From Epiperipatus broadwayi (Eukaryota; Onychophora; Udeonychophora; Euonychophora; Peripatidae): 64,000 bases of DNA. Within the stretch, counting starts at the first letter, position 1; each line of letters opens with the position of its first letter. The notes under the pieces were generated by a model that saw only the letters and a list, made by a program, of their open reading frames with translations, was not told the DNA's origin and ran no database searches. Location: NCBI GenBank assembly GCA_028023455.1, contig JAQFVV010012507.1, positions 3,268,901 through 3,332,900 on the forward strand, written 5' to 3'. The translations under genes were made by a program, and so were the position numbers. Shown one piece after another: positions 11,991 to 22,336 of this stretch.

Positions 11991-13280
11991 AAAAAAACGT
12001 GCAATGTTAATTGAAAGTTTAGTTTAATTAAATGAAAAAGAATGAGTGTAATAATTATAGATTAGAAGATTAAGTAAGGTGAATTTGTTAAGTAAACAGG
12101 TAAATTTATATAGTACATAAACCCATTAAACTTTCTTATAAAAATGGGAATTTCGTATTAAGTCTATATAAATAACTTTATGTCTAAACTATTAAACGTA
12201 AGTCTGAAAATTAAAAAATTTAAAACATTAAAATATATAAATTTAATAAATGCTACGAATCTTTATGTCTTGCAATATGGAAGTTGCTATTTTTTTTTTA
12301 TCTTAGAAGAGCTCCTTCACTAAACCTGATTTCTCAAATGTAACAAATTTAGGCTCAAATGCTATCATTTATTATCATGTTTCTTCAAATTAAGTTAAAA
12401 GCACATACATTATTTTACCCCCCCCCCTTCTATAAATGATTCTTAATCATAAAATTTGATTCATAAAGTTTCTTTAAGAAATAAAACAAAATTTAACCAA
12501 TTTAGTAGTTACAGAAAACTCAACTGATAAGTTTTTATAAAAAAAATTTTTTTATTGTATCACAAAGTTTAATCATTTCACATTTAATTTTTCTGCCCAC
12601 ATCTTTCAAAACTGCACTAGTAAGTTTCTGTAAATGTTTTTTCATTGTGACCAAAAGTAGAATGGAAGTTTCATAATAATCATATTAAAAAAAATTCAAT
12701 CACTTTGCAAATTCCAGTTTTGTTGGAGTTTAAAAGTAGGCTGCTTTAATTGATTCATTACATACAAAAAAAATATGAATATTTCAGTAGTTCACACAGC
12801 AGTTTAATTGGAATTTTTAGTGCAAGAGGACTACAAATAATAATTAAAAAGGCCAAAAATGATCTGGAGTTACAGCAAGGCAATGCCATCACAATACTCC
12901 ATAAGAAGTTGTACTATAAATATGAAGAGTTAACATATGTATAAAAATTTTAGACAAGAATCTGAAATAAGCAAATGCGAGTAAAAGTGACACTATGAAC
13001 CCTGAATCTGATACAAACTTAAAAATATCAGAAAATTTCCAGATGATAATGTCAATGCTATTTTACTTCCATAGAAAATTATATTAAAGAAATAAAAATA
13101 ACATTTGTGCAATTATTTAATTGTAATGAAATTAGATTACTCTGATACATCAGTATGATTAAAGAATAAAAATCTAACATTTTTGTATCTATTTTAGTTT
13201 TTAAAAAATAAAACTACTAGTAATGTATTTTCATTATTATTATTTTTTAAATAAATGTGAATGAGGGAACATATATATAT
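11991..13280. other. AT-rich flank upstream of the LTR element
   Basis: Apart from the weak Gag-like frame at 12750-12944, it holds a C10 run at 12418-12427 and A/T runs. The last bases (13269-13280) are an ATATAT tract abutting the LTR and may be one side of its target duplication. Confidence 0.35.
12750..12944 (+). pseudogene. Possible relic of a retroelement Gag-like segment (weak)
   Basis: A 64-codon frame includes SARGLQIIIKKAKNDLELQQ and then ILHKKLYYKYEELTYV. The Lys/Leu/Glu heptad-like pattern resembles N-terminal Gag-like helices (DUF1759-type) of some invertebrate LTR retroelements. That is an impression from composition, not a motif match. After the stop the same frame continues with a similar composition. 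No protease, RT or integrase is nearby. It may be a chance ORF. Confidence 0.18.
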
Positions 13281-13548
13281 TATAACAATCCAGAGAATTA
13301 GAGCTTACCGTCATCTGACTACAGGGCGCCATCTAGGCATTTGAACCTAGAAAAATTTATAAAGTAGGCAGATACGTAAGTCAAAAAAAAATTATTTTTT
13401 TTTAATTTTGATTCCGGTCATTAACCAAGTCACTAGCTCAGGGAGTAGCAGAGATTTAGTAATATAATATCTTATCTAATTATATTGCAATATTAAAAAA
13501 TAAATAAAATAAGCCACTGCCAGTAATTAACATACAAAAATTTATTTA

Positions 13549-13591
<43 letters not shown>

Positions 13592-15496
13592 TTATTTATG
13601 CATATATATATATATAATTTAACATTATTAGTTTAGTATGTTTATTTTAGATTTTAATTTGATTTTATAATTTAAATTTACATTTTAATTTTTATAATAT
13701 TATAAGTTTACATTTTAATTAATTTCACACAGATGGATTTATGAAAGTTTGTTTTATAATGTTGAGTATAGATCGGTTACATAGATTACACGGTTAAAAA
13801 CATTTCAAAGTAAACATAAACGATCAAAATACAAAATCATTGATACTGTAAATTGCATAGGGAATACAAGAAACTCAATGGTGTTCATCATAAGACACTG
13901 CATTAACACCAATAACTTAAAAGACATCCGAATAAATACATCTTAGATACTCACCGTAAGGTATCAGTATTTACCGAATGTCTATATATTTTGATCACCT
14001 ATGAAAACCCAAAACATAATTAACTGATAATCAATCCATGCAAGCATCTATAAACAAGTTAAATTTAATGCATTTTTATTTAGTGTCGAGTATGAATAGA
14101 CTACATAGATTTGCATTTGAAAGAAAATATTCTATCCTTATTTAACCTTAGGCCAAAAGTTTGCAGTCGAACTAATGCCAATTCATCTGATATATCGATG
14201 TATTCAATGTAATACGAAATACGGCAGCACAAAAAGTTAAGAGAAGAAATTGCCTTTTGTCAGATAGGAATACATACATCTATCTGACAAGAAGAGCAAT
14301 AAAAAAAACTCCATAGAAAGGAACTGCGGTCTCCGACTTATAATTCCTTTCATAGGCAAACGGGTGAGTGCGGTGTATACAAACGATTCTGTCCGTAGCG
14401 AATCTTGCATTACATCTACTAACTACACCAATATATCCAATCCATTGACCCAATTTAACTACAAAACAAATAACCTAAGATTACCCTCCCCTAATATAAC
14501 TTTACAAATCTATGTAGCCATTCACACCCGACTTAAGTTTAATATTTATATAACTAGTTTAATGAAAAACAGAAATCATAATAAAACTTAAAGAACAAAT
14601 AAATAAATAAATGGAAATGATTTAAAATAAAAAAATAGATCAAATGACATTATTAATATTAATTTATGTTGGTCAGATAGGATTCTATTTGTATTGTTTA
14701 AATACGGAAAGTTTTTAATTTAATGTTCATTAATTATAAAGTTCTTACGTTTTTAACATGTCCGTAGTTTTATCTGTTGCTTGCCATGAATGTGAATTTC
14801 CACACTGTCCTGAAGAGATTGGTTGAGTTAGCCATTGTTTTTTATTCCTCCAGAGGTCTTTTAGTTTAGTTGGTCCTCAGTGTATAAATGATAGTTCATT
14901 TCTCTTTCTTTCTTAGCAGAACTGAAAGGATTGAAGAGTGCGTCTTTTCAACCCCTTCTCCTTCAACTCTGCACTAACACATATCTGTCCTCTCTTAATA
15001 ATCTAATTATTTTTTTTTATTTTAAAACCTTTCCTTTTATAATAATTTTGTGGATTAACTCAACATTACATCATGATGGTGAAAACCTTTTCATTGAGGT
15101 CTGATATCCCCATGGATTTCTTTCATTTGCTATTAGTTGCTATTGTTTTCCTATCTGATCGTTGCTTATACATTTCAATGCCCAAGGCTAGTTTACATTG
15201 ACTAATTAAAATAATCATTTCCATTTTACAAAAGATTAATTAATTTGTTTTCAAACTTAAATATATATTTTTATCTCTAAATCTTTTCTGAAAATTTAGT
15301 TTTAAACTACTCTTTTTTTAATAAAGTTTTATTTTAATAATTATTTATCTGTGCGATTTTATATATATATGTGAGTTTAAGATGATTTTTTTAATTTTCA
15401 GTTTTTAATTCTTAAAAAAAAAATTTTTATTGGCGAACTTTTTTTTTTTATGTTTACTAATAAAAAATAATGTAACGTACGTATGTGCCCATTACA
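13281..15496 (-). repeat. LTR copy (3' LTR on the minus strand)
   Basis: Pairs with 16207-18380. It differs from the other copy by a (TA)n expansion at 13551-13586, followed by a second copy of AAAAATTTATTTATGCATAT and more TA (13602-13616). It includes a GTCAGATAG/CTATCTGAC hairpin near 14258-14287. A 75-codon frame with a GTG start (14364-14591) is present, but its differences from the other LTR are all amino-acid changing, so it is probably not coding. Confidence 0.75.
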
Positions 15497-16206
15497 TATC
15501 AGTAAACTTGCTTAAAATAAATGAACAAAAAAAAATATTTTACTTAGGGTTAGTAATTACGGTACATGATTAACAAAATTTACAAAACATTTGGTTAGTA
15601 TAAAGAGTATATACAAAAAAAAATGTTGACTATTGTTTTCCTAAACGCCATTTACATTCACAACTCCTCCCCACAAGAGTTTTATTATTTTTTTATACAT
15701 TTTATTTTTACACATGACATGACAAGCAAGTTATTTAAATTATTTATTTACAAAGGTTGCATTGAACTAAATACGTTTTGAAAGATAATGGATTTATACG
15801 TGTATATTTGCAGCACAATTATAAATACCACCAACTTATTTATGACTGATTAAAATGCTTAAATAGGATTACACTGAAGTAAATTCCCAATGGTACTCAT
15901 CATAAGGCACCACATTTCAATCATAAACTTGTGTGGCTGTGCGCACATATACACGTTAAAGCATAATATATATTAACAAAAAAAAACATATTAATTGCAA
16001 CCTTTTGACTTTTTTTTTAACAAAGTACAATTAAAAATTATTAATACTTTCTCCTGTTTAATATATATTCACAATTTCTTCTGGCAGTGCTTATTAAGAT
16101 TTAATGTATACAGCTTTATGTAAATAAATAAGAATATTTCATTTTGAAAAAATTTACTCAGGGTACTGATGGTTTATTAAACATCGACCCCAGTTGGGAG
16201 ACCAAT
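15497..16206 (-). other. Internal region of the LTR element, no gag/pol
   Basis: About 710 bp, AT-rich, with no ORF of interest. Its only functional-looking site is the primer-binding site at its right end. No protease, RT, RNase H or integrase motif was found in any frame. Confidence 0.55.
16185..16204 (-). promoter_or_regulatory. tRNA primer-binding site of the LTR element
   Basis: The + strand here reads CGACCCCAGTTGGGAGACCA. It can be parsed as the 3' end of a tRNA: CCCAG (3' side of the T stem), TTGGGAG (acceptor strand), discriminator A, then CCA. On the minus strand it starts with TGG and lies 2 nt after the LTR end, as expected for a primer-binding site. The primer tRNA would start CTCCCAA. 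A C1:G72 pair is typical of eukaryotic tRNA-Tyr, but I cannot confirm the identity. Confidence 0.7.
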
Positions 16207-18380
16207 TATAACGATCCGGAGAATTAGAGCTTACCGTCATCTGCACTACAGTGTGCCATCTAAGCATTTGAACCTAGAAAAATTTATAAAGTAGGCAGAT
16301 ACGTAAGTCAAAAAAAAAAAAAAAATTTTTTTTTTTAATTTTGATTCCGGTCATTAGCCCAAGTCACTAGCTCAGGGAGTAGCAGAGATTTAGTAATATA
16401 ATATCTTATCTAATTATATTTCAATATTAAAAAATAAATAAAATAAGCCACTGCCAGTAATTAACATACAAAAATTTATTTACGCACATATATATATATA
16501 TAAAATTTAACATTATTAGTTTAGTATGTTTATTTTAGATTTTAATTTGATTTTATAATTTAAATTTACATTTTAATTTTTATAATATTATAAGTTTACA
16601 TTTTAATTAAGTTCACACAGATGGATTTATGAAAGTTTGTTTTATAATGTTGAGTATAGATCGGTTACATAGATTACACGGTTAAAAACATTTCAAAGTA
16701 AACATAAACGATCAAAATACAAAATCATTGATACCGTCAATTGCATAGGGAATACAAGAAACCCAATGGTGTTCATCATAAGACACTGCATTAACACCAA
16801 TAACTTAAAAGACATCCGAATTAATACATCATAGATACTCATCATAAGGTATCAGTATTTACCAAATGTCTATATATTTTGATCACCTATGAAAACCCAA
16901 AACATAATTAACCGATAACCAATCCATGCAAGCGTCTATAAACAAGTTAAATTTAATGCATTTTTATTTAGTGTCGAGTATGAATAGACTACATAGATTT
17001 GCATTTGAAAAAAAATATTCTATCCTTATTTAACCTTAGGCCAAAAGTTCACAGTCAAACTAATGCCAATTCATCTGATATATCGATGTATTCAATGTAA
17101 TACGAAATACGGCAGCACAAAAAGTTAAGAGAAGAAATTGCCTCTCGTCAGATAGGAATACATACATCTATCTGACAAGAAGAGCAATAAAAAAAACTCC
17201 ATAGAAAGGAACTGCGGTCTCCGACTTATAATTCCTTCCATAGGCAAATGGGTGAGTGTGGCGTATACAAACGATTCTGCCCATAGCGAATCTTGCATTA
17301 CATCTACTAACTACACCAATATATCCAATCCATTGACCCAATTTAACTACGAAACAAATAACCTAAGATTACCCTCCCCTAATATAACTTTACAAATCTA
17401 TATAGCCATTCACGCCCGACTTAAGTTTAATATTTATATAACTAGTTTAATGAAAAACAGAAATCATAATAAAACTTAAAGAACAAATAAATAAATAAAT
17501 GGAAATGATTTAAAATAAAAAAAAAATACATCAAATGACATTATTAATATTAATTTACATTGGTCAGATAGGATTCTATTTGTATTATTTAAATACGGAA
17601 AGTTTTTAATTTAATGTTCATTAATTATAAAGTTCTTACGGTTTTAACATGTCCGTAGTTTTATCCGTTGCTTGCCATGAACGTGAATTCCCACGCCATC
17701 CTAAAGAGATTGGTTGAGTTAGCCGTTGTTTTTTTATTTATCCAGAGGTCTTTTAGTTTAGTTGGTCCTCAATGTATAAAATGATAGTTCATTTCTCTTT
17801 CTTTCTTAGCAGAACTGAAGGGATTGAAGAGTGCGTCTTTTCAATTCCTTCTCCTTCGACTCTGCACTAACACATATCTGTCCTCTCTTAATAACTAATT
17901 AATTCTTTTATTTTCAAACCTTTCCTTTTATAATAATTTTGTGGATTAACTCAACATTACGTCATGATGGTGAAAACCTTTTCGTTGAGGTCCGATTTCC
18001 CGATGGATTTCTTTCATTTGCTAAAAGTTTCTATTGTTTTCCTATCTGACCGATGCTTATACATTTAAATGCCCACAGGCTAGTTTACTAATTAAAATAA
18101 TCATTTCCATTTTACAAAAGATTAATTAATTTGTTTTCAAACTTAAACATATATTTTTATCTCTAAATCTTTTCTGAAAATTTAGTTTTAAACTACTCTT
18201 TTTTTAATAAAGTTTTATTTTAATAATTATTTATCTGTGCGATTTTATATATATGCGAGTTTAAGATGATTTTTTAATTTTCAGTTTTTAATTCTTAAAA
18301 AAGAAATTTTTATTGGCGAACTTTTTTTTTTTTATGTTTACTAATAAAAAATAATGTAACATACATATGTGCCCATTACA
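16207..18380 (-). repeat. LTR copy (5' LTR on the minus strand)
   Basis: Pairs with 13281-15496. In the 228-bp segment 17252-17479 only seven bases differ from 14364-14591. All seven are transitions and five fall at CpG/TpG/CpA positions. This copy lacks the long TA expansion of its partner. It ends directly against ATATATATAT next to the inverted PLE pair. Confidence 0.75.
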
Positions 18381-18542
18381 ATATATATATACACACACAT
18401 CTATAAATAAATATTTAAAAATACAATATTTAAAGTTTATAAAAAATATATGTATAACCATCACTTAGAAGCGCTTTCAACTAACTTGTAGTTTTGTCAA
18501 CTATCAATTTTAAAATGTCAGCTTTCCCATAATTTCATGATG

Positions 18543-18969
18543 TCAACTTTTTCATAATTTTGTAATTTTAATATTTACTGCTTGCCTATTAATTAAATCT
18601 TGCTTATATTTAAATATTAACATCACCTCTTTAATTTTCCTTTTATTATTATTTCTTTTTGTTTCCAATATTTTTACATTGTTATAATTAAAATCAAAAC
18701 CATATATACATGATTTATTATGGTCATAAAAAACAGAAGCTGATAAATTATCATTATTTTTAAATTTTTATTTTGTATTTTGAACCCTTTTAAATAATAA
18801 TAAGTGTTCTTTTGTTTTTTTCCAATGTGCACCTCAATTCACCTATATATCCACTGCCACACCTACATGTCCATTTGTAAATGATACAATTTTTATTTGT
18901 CAATAAAGTTTTATCTTTTGAATTGTTTATTAATTTATTTAATGTAGGTGGTGCATAAAATGCAATATC
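18543..18969 (-). pseudogene. Penelope-like element, GIY-YIG domain, broken copy
   Basis: Minus-strand reading from the hinge gives NNSKDK, NCIIYKWTCRCG, SGYIGE and then, after a frameshift near the LEK segment, pieces matching VFYDH and the NRQ/KIT C-terminus. Near the end TGG has become TGA (KITKL-stop instead of KITELWES). The stop of the intact form is at 18543-18545. The GIY-YIG core is in its unexpanded state (CRCGSGYIGE), which shows what the right-arm copy looked like before TA expansion. Inactive. Confidence 0.8.
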
Positions 18970-18972
18970 GAT

Positions 18973-19080
18973 ATTGCATTTTATGCACCACCTACATTAA
19001 ATATATTAATAAACAATTCAAAAGATAAAACTTTATTGACAAATAAAAATTGTATCATTTACAAATGGACATGTAGGTGT

Positions 19081-19166
<86 letters not shown>

Positions 19167-19467
19167 TGAATCAAGGTGCACATTGGAAAAAAGAACAAAA
19201 GAGCACTTATTATTATTTAAAAGAGTTCAAAATACAAAGCAAAATTTTAAAAATAACAATAATTTATCAGCTTCTGTCTTTTATGACCATAATAAATCAT
19301 GTATATATAGCTTTGATTTTAATTATAACAATGTAAAAATAATGGAAACTGAAAGAAATAATAATAAAAGGAAAATTAAAGAGGCAATGTTAATATTTAA
19401 ATATAAGCAAGAGTTAATTAATAGGCAAACAGCAAACGTTAAAATTACAGAATTATGGGAAAGTTGA
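18973..19467 (+). pseudogene. Penelope-like element, GIY-YIG domain with in-frame (TA)n expansion
   Basis: Open from the hinge with no stop: FYAPPTLN, NNSKDK, CIIYKWTCRCG, then about 27 codons of alternating Ile and Tyr from (TA)n, then IGESRCTLEKR, KEHLLLFKR, VFYDHNKSC, ERNNNKRKIKEA, LINRQTANVKITELWES and stop. It is a 5'-truncated PLE fragment with the nuclease C-terminal part only; no RT is attached. The expansion sits between the cysteine pair and the YIG motif, probably disrupting the first beta strands of the nuclease, so I call it a pseudogene although the frame is intact. Confidence 0.8.
19084..19164. repeat. (TA)n microsatellite inside the PLE endonuclease
   Basis: About 81 bp of pure TA. 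The inverted partner has only GGATATATAGG at this site, so the repeat grew from a TATATA seed. Confidence 0.95.
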
Positions 19468-19684
19468 CATCATGGAATTATGGGAAAGCTGACATTTTAA
19501 AAGTGATAGTTGACAAAGCTGCAAGTTAGTTAAAAGTGCTTCTAAGTGATGGTTATATTTTTTATAAACTTTAAATACTGTATTTTTAAATATTTATTTA
19601 TAAATTTACGTATATTATTTTGAAGAAATACAGACATCTATTTGTAATATTATATATATATATACATTCAATTTCTCAATTAAT

Positions 19685-20054
19685 TCATCATCATCATCAA
19701 CCACTATAAATCCACTGCAGGATGAAGGTATCTCCAAGTTCAACCCATCTTCACTGATCTTTAGCTCCTCTTCTCAACATCATGCCTGCACACTTTCTTA
19801 TATCATCCATCCACCTCACATGTGGGCACTTTCTGTGTCTTTCACAATCTCTTGGAATCCAGTTTAAATTTTCAATTTTTTACCTATTATCATCTCTGCT
19901 AGTAATATGTCCAGCCCAGCTCCACTTCAGTCTTTTAATTTTTTAATGAGGTCAATAATGCCTATTTGTTTTTTTACCCATATATTGCATTTTTGATCTC
20001 TTCTTGTTACTCCGACATGCATCTCTCCATATTTCTTTGAGTGGTTTGAAGTCT
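19685..20054 (-). pseudogene. LINE C-terminal region and 3' tail
   Basis: Minus-strand translation gives WIPRDCERHRKCPHVRWMDD, IRKCAGMM and, after a stop, RWVELGDTFILQW. This is the conserved PRD-RWxDDI-Wx2LG-QW ending of this LINE group. The DNA then ends in (GAT)n-like TGATGATGATGATGAATTA, the typical simple 3' tail. Confidence 0.82.
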
Positions 20055-20483
20055 TTATATTGCTCTTCTATTAAGTGTCCAAGTCTCAGAACCATAAATA
20101 AGAACTGGAAACACACATTTATTGAAAACCTTCCTTTTCAAACATGTAGGCATGTTTCCTTTTAGTATCAAGTTATTTCTTCCAAAAGCACTCCAACCAA
20201 GTTTAATACTATGATTAATTTCATCCATTATGTTTTCATCTGTATTAATAATCTGACCAAGATATTTGTAACTGTTAACTTCTTCAAATTCATGATAATC
20301 AATCTTTACTTTCATATTTTGAAAAAATCCATTAAACATTACTTTAGTCTTTTTAACATTTATCTTTAGTCCTACTTTCCTACTTTCATCTGATAACTCT
20401 TGTAAGATTTCCTGCAGTTCTAAAGCATTATTTGCAAAAACAACTACATAATCTGCAAAATCTAAATGACAAATAATCTCCAT
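20055..20483 (-). pseudogene. LINE reverse transcriptase, C-terminal palm/thumb part
   Basis: Reads FADYVVVFANNALELQEILQ, then KVGLKINVKKTKVMFNG, NSYKYLGQIINTDEN, IKLGWSAFGRNNLILKGN, LKRKVFNKCVFPVLIYGSET and WTLNRR. Motif C, normally [FY]-A-D-D, is FADY here: the second catalytic Asp is lost. It overlaps the upstream RT part in a different frame. Confidence 0.9.
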
Positions 20484-20997
20484 TTACTTTCACTCCTTTA
20501 ACTTCCCATTTACATCCACAAAATACTTCTTGCAGCACTGCTGTAAAAAGTTTTGGAAATATGGAGTCATCCTGTCTTACACATTTTTTAATGTTGACTT
20601 TCATAGTATCAGTATGTAATCTAATTGTTGCTGTTGCATTTTTATAAATATTCTTTAAAATATGACAATATTCTGGAGCTATACCTTGATGATCCAATGC
20701 TTTAATCACTGAAAAAATGTTTATTAAGTCAAAAGCATTTTTATAATCTACAAATCCAAAGTATAATGACAACTCATATTTATTTGTCCTTTCTATAACT
20801 TCTCTCAATACTTGAATATGATCTACTGTACTAAAACCACTTTTAAATCCAGCTTGTTCTCTTGGTTGGTAGAAATCCAATATTATCTGCAGACGAGTTG
20901 TAATTATTTTGGTAAAATTTTTATATAAAATTAATAAAAGGCTGATAGATCTGTAATTTCTAATATCTTTTTTATCACCTTTTTTAAATATTAACAT
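20428..20997 (-). pseudogene. LINE reverse transcriptase, N-terminal palm/fingers part
   Basis: Reads IFKKGDKKDIRNYRSISLL (RT block with the NYRPISL-like motif, Pro to Ser), FYQPREQAGFKSGFST, HIQVLREVIERTNKYELSLY, FGFVDYKNAFD (motif A with its Asp), ALDHQGIAPEY and KNIYKNATATIRLHTD. Motif B is degenerate: CVRQDDSIFPKLF replaces the expected G-x-RQGD-x-x-SP pattern. The frame is lost just before the catalytic motif C. Confidence 0.9.
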
Positions 20998-21265
20998 TAA
21001 TACTGCCTTATTCCACTCATCTGGTATATCTTTATCATTTAGACATTTGGTATATAACTTTGCTAAAAAGAATTCTATTTTAACCTGCTTCTTTTAATAT
21101 ATTAATTATAATTCCATCATTATCTGGAGCTTTCTTTTTTCATACATTTAATTGCATTTCTCATTTCTTCATTTAAAATTCTGGGCTATTTGGAAGATGT
21201 AATAGATATAGGAGGTACTTATTCTTTATTACTATATAATTCTTGATAAAAGTGTTCTAACCATT

Positions 21266-21514
21266 TCATGATATCATCTCTATTTTTAGTAATAATTCCA
21301 TTTTTTTTATTGCAAATATAAATTTCTTACCAATACCAAAATGCTGTTTTACACTCTTGAGTTTATATTTTCTTATATCATATTTAAATCTTTTCCGCAC
21401 CATTTTACAAAATTCGAAATATTCAATCCTTTTTAATGAATCATTTTTGTATATCTTCATATTCCTTATTTTCTTTACAAATTCTCTAGTCTCAGTAGAA
21501 ATTTTATTGATCAA
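21266..21514 (-). pseudogene. LINE inter-domain segment between endonuclease and RT
   Basis: Reads INKISTETREFVKKIR, then NDSLKRIEYFEFCKMVRKR and DIRKYKLKSVKQHFGIGKK. Such a basic, helical linker is expected between the endonuclease and RT of RTE-like LINEs. It is out of frame with the parts on both sides. Confidence 0.75.
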
Positions 21515-21699
21515 TTGCTGCTTTTTTCTACCAGTTATGTTTGCTGAAGTTTTAAAAGTATATCAGTTATTTTTATTCGAGTTTTATTCAAATCTGAATC
21601 ATGTTCAAAATCTACTAATACTTGAAACTGATTTGTAAGTTCTAATTTAAATTCATTAGAATGTTTCTGGAGATTAGGCATATCAACTGTAAATACTGT

Positions 21700-22257
21700 T
21701 CATTTTAATATTTTTTGTCTCTCTAGTTTTGCATTAACATATATCTTACATCTTACTAATAAATGATCACTTCCTGTGTTAAATTTATTAAAAACATTAC
21801 AGTCTTGAAATAGGTATTTTCTGTTAGCCAAAATATAATCCAATTCTGCTGTATCTTCATTTGGATGCTTCCATGTCCATTTCCTTTTAACATTTTTCTC
21901 AAAAAATGAATTCATAATATAAAGTTTTTTTTCTTTTTCTGCAAACTTCACAAGTCTATGTCTTCTCTCATTTCTATTACCATAACCAAAATTACCTACA
22001 ACACTTTCATTTGTTTACCAATTTTATCATTAAAGTATCCCATAACAATTTTAAATGCAAAATCTTTTGTACATCCATATAAAAATCTTCTACTACTTCA
22101 TCACTATGAGAACTTGTTGGGGCATAAACCTGAGTTATCTGCATTTTGTATCTGTTATTATATTGTATGTCTAATTTTGCCACTCTGTCTGATACACCAT
22201 CAATCTCCACAATGTTGTTCTTCCACTTTTTATTAATTATAACTGCATATATATTCT
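21700..22257 (-). pseudogene. LINE APE-type endonuclease part
   Basis: Two minus-strand frames cover it. 22007-22210 (with open sequence upstream to about 22257) reads VSDRVAKLDIQYNNRYKMQI and then TQVYAPTSSH. 21700-21951 reads KFAEKEKKLYIMNSFFEKN, WTWKHPNEDTAELDYIL and FNTGSDHLLVR. The YAP and SDH motifs are typical of exonuclease-endonuclease-phosphatase nucleases that nick target DNA in LINEs. The SDH histidine is kept. A frameshift and missing residues between the two pieces inactivate it. Confidence 0.85.
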
Positions 22258-22336
22258 TTTTAAAATTATACTATAATGTTTATATATATATATATATGCA
22301 TTTTATAATATTAAAAAAAATGTTATATATATATAT

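Larger units (their letters stand above)
13281..18380 (-). mobile_element. Non-autonomous LTR retrotransposon with unusually long LTRs
   Basis: Seen: two near-identical direct copies (13281-15496 and 16207-18380, about 2.2 kb each) flank 710 bp. Read on the minus strand, each copy starts TGTAATGGGCACAT and ends GGATYGTTATA. Just 2 nt after the 5' copy comes a 20-nt sequence complementary to a tRNA 3' end (16185-16204), where a primer-binding site belongs. ATATAT lies on both outer sides, consistent with a 4-6 bp target duplication, though weak because the sites are AT-rich. The internal region has no gag or pol. By structure this resembles LARD/TRIM-type non-autonomous elements that need a partner's enzymes. 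Against: no polypurine tract is obvious before the 3' LTR start (right of 15496). The alternative is a segmental tandem duplication. Confidence 0.7.
18401..19603. repeat. PLE foldback 1: two family A copies joined head to head
   Basis: The left arm (18401-18969) is the reverse complement of the right arm (18970-19603), with no spacer. The central 68 bp (18936-19003) are a perfect palindrome around ATATCGATAT. The outer arms have diverged: the left copy has a stop replacing a C-terminal Trp and a frameshift, and the right has an 81-bp TA expansion. In both arms the PLE 3' end faces outward and the 5' truncation is at the hinge, just before the FYAPPTLN segment. The divergence argues against a simple fold-back sequencing artefact. 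Confidence 0.85.
19685..22260 (-). mobile_element. RTE-like LINE, 5'-truncated, frameshifted
   Basis: On the minus strand it begins inside the APE endonuclease (about 22257), continues through the RT and a C-terminal PRDC/RWMDDIR region, and ends in a (TGATGA)-type tail at 19685-19699. The frame is broken several times. Compared with the family plan it lacks roughly the first hundred codons, the usual 5' truncation from incomplete target-primed reverse transcription. It is the same family as 3565-7257 but much better preserved. It lies between PLE foldbacks 1 and 2. Confidence 0.88.

Noticed and set aside
14364-14591. 75-codon frame present in both LTRs as a possible small gene
   Set aside because: It starts at GTG. 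All seven differences from the copy at 17252-17479 change amino acids, so there is no sign of purifying selection; it is shared only because the LTRs are duplicates.
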